DNA of 64,000 nt from Sphingopyxis chilensis (GTDB lineage Bacteria; Pseudomonadota; Alphaproteobacteria; Sphingomonadales; Sphingomonadaceae), in assembly GCF_035930445.1 (NCBI RefSeq), contig NZ_CP142394.1, positions 1,335,501 through 1,399,500 on the forward strand. Direction: 5' to 3'. A program made the position numbers and the translations under genes. This document shows, piece by piece, positions 63,633-64,000 of the stretch (position 1 is the first letter of the stretch; each line of letters starts with the position of its first letter). The notes under the pieces are model-generated. The model was not told where the DNA came from, ran no database searches, and saw only the letters and a list, made by a program, of their open reading frames with translations.

Positions 63633-64000
63633 ATGGATCGGTTTATGGAAGACGATGCTTCTGTCCGGCGCATCCTGCTGGTCGACGACGATGTCGACCT
63701 CAGCGCGATGCTGCGCGAATATCTGGAAAGCGAAGGCTTTCGTGTCGAGGCCGTGTTCAACGGCCCCGACGGCGTGGCGCACGCGCTGTCGGGTGAATTC
63801 GACGCCGTGGTCCTCGACGTCATGCTGCCGCGTCTCAGCGGCATCGAGGCGCTGCGCCAGATTCGCCAGACAACCGACATTCCGGTCCTGATGCTCACGG
63901 CGAAGGGCGACCAGGTCGACCGCGTCGTCGGGCTGGAGCTCGGCGCCGACGATTATGTCGCGAAACCCTATTATCCGCGTGAACTGGTCGCCCGGCTTCG
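63633..64000 (+). CDS. OmpR-type response regulator, N-terminal part (cut by window edge)
   Basis: About 122 residues of the receiver domain are inside the window. Acidic residues are in ILLVDDDVD, the phospho-acceptor Asp62 is in VVLDVMLPRLSG, Thr89 is in LMLTAKGD and the conserved Lys111 is in YVAKPYYPREL. The style matches CpxR/OmpR regulators with a winged-helix output beyond the edge. An ATG at 63645 is an alternative start. It is divergent from the BA14K gene; a sensor kinase probably follows to the right and may control the envelope genes here. Confidence 0.9.
   Translation, partial: MDRFMEDDASVRRILLVDDDVDLSAMLREYLESEGFRVEAVFNGPDGVAHALSGEFDAVVLDVMLPRLSGIEALRQIRQTTDIPVLMLTAKGDQVDRVVGLELGADDYVAKPYYPRELVARL

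Overview
The window is high-GC (about 65 % by eye), densely packed DNA from an alphaproteobacterium, most likely a sphingomonad such as Sphingopyxis, Sphingobium or Novosphingobium. The reasons are two TonB-dependent receptors, a FecI/FecR pair, a PDR/VanB-type reductase, a maleylacetate reductase, an FMN-binding PaiB protein and many acyl-CoA genes. No rRNA, tRNA, insertion sequence, integrase or CRISPR array was recognised. Taxonomy is inferred from gene content only.

Bases 1-17,500 are catabolic. A LysR gene cut by the left edge diverges from a phenol-hydroxylase-type FAD monooxygenase and a PDR-type reductase. These are followed by a second LysR, a maleylacetate reductase, an IclR regulator, and an alcohol-to-acid oxidation set (GMC oxidoreductase, a predicted alpha/alpha-toroid protein, aldehyde dehydrogenase). 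A minus-strand operon (SDR, CoA-transferase A and B, acyl-CoA dehydrogenase, acyl-CoA-dehydrogenase-associated phosphotransferase; several ATGA overlaps) diverges from its probable GntR/FCD regulator over a perfect 7-3-7 palindrome. A hot-dog thioesterase and a LiuR-like MerR regulator follow.

Bases 18,465-34,960 hold a TetR regulator, a serine beta-lactamase-like protein, PaiB, a TonB receptor and an exported esterase, with a divergent MocR regulator. Then come a large M16 metalloprotease, a complete FecI-FecR-receptor signalling set, and a decayed second copy of the MocR gene's 3' part.

Bases 35,300-37,250 encode a small run: a LuxR-type HTH protein with a C-terminal membrane anchor, an unknown protein, a membrane protein and an AraC regulator.

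Bases 37,900-48,500 are visibly lower in GC and look like a horizontally acquired defence island. It contains a HEPN-like protein with an Arg-x4-His motif, an SF2 helicase with a possible nuclease-like tail, and a complete three-gene ABC-3C system (DUF3732 SMC-like ATPase, middle component, nuclease-like effector). It also contains a two-gene cassette (coiled-coil/zinc-ribbon protein plus a 75-residue four-repeat protein) and an RloC/PrrC-like ABC ATPase with a CxxC zinc-hook motif.

Bases 48,700-64,000 concern the envelope: an ECF sigma factor with a proline-rich membrane-anchored partner, an Asp-rich autotransporter, a BamA-family protein coupled to a degenerate ferredoxin-reductase-like protein, and a MacAB-TolC-type efflux operon. 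An EF-hand protein, a BA14K-like protein and the start of an OmpR-type response regulator follow, the last cut by the right edge.

Limits: gene families were assigned from motifs read by eye without searches. Operator and terminator calls rest on symmetry alone.
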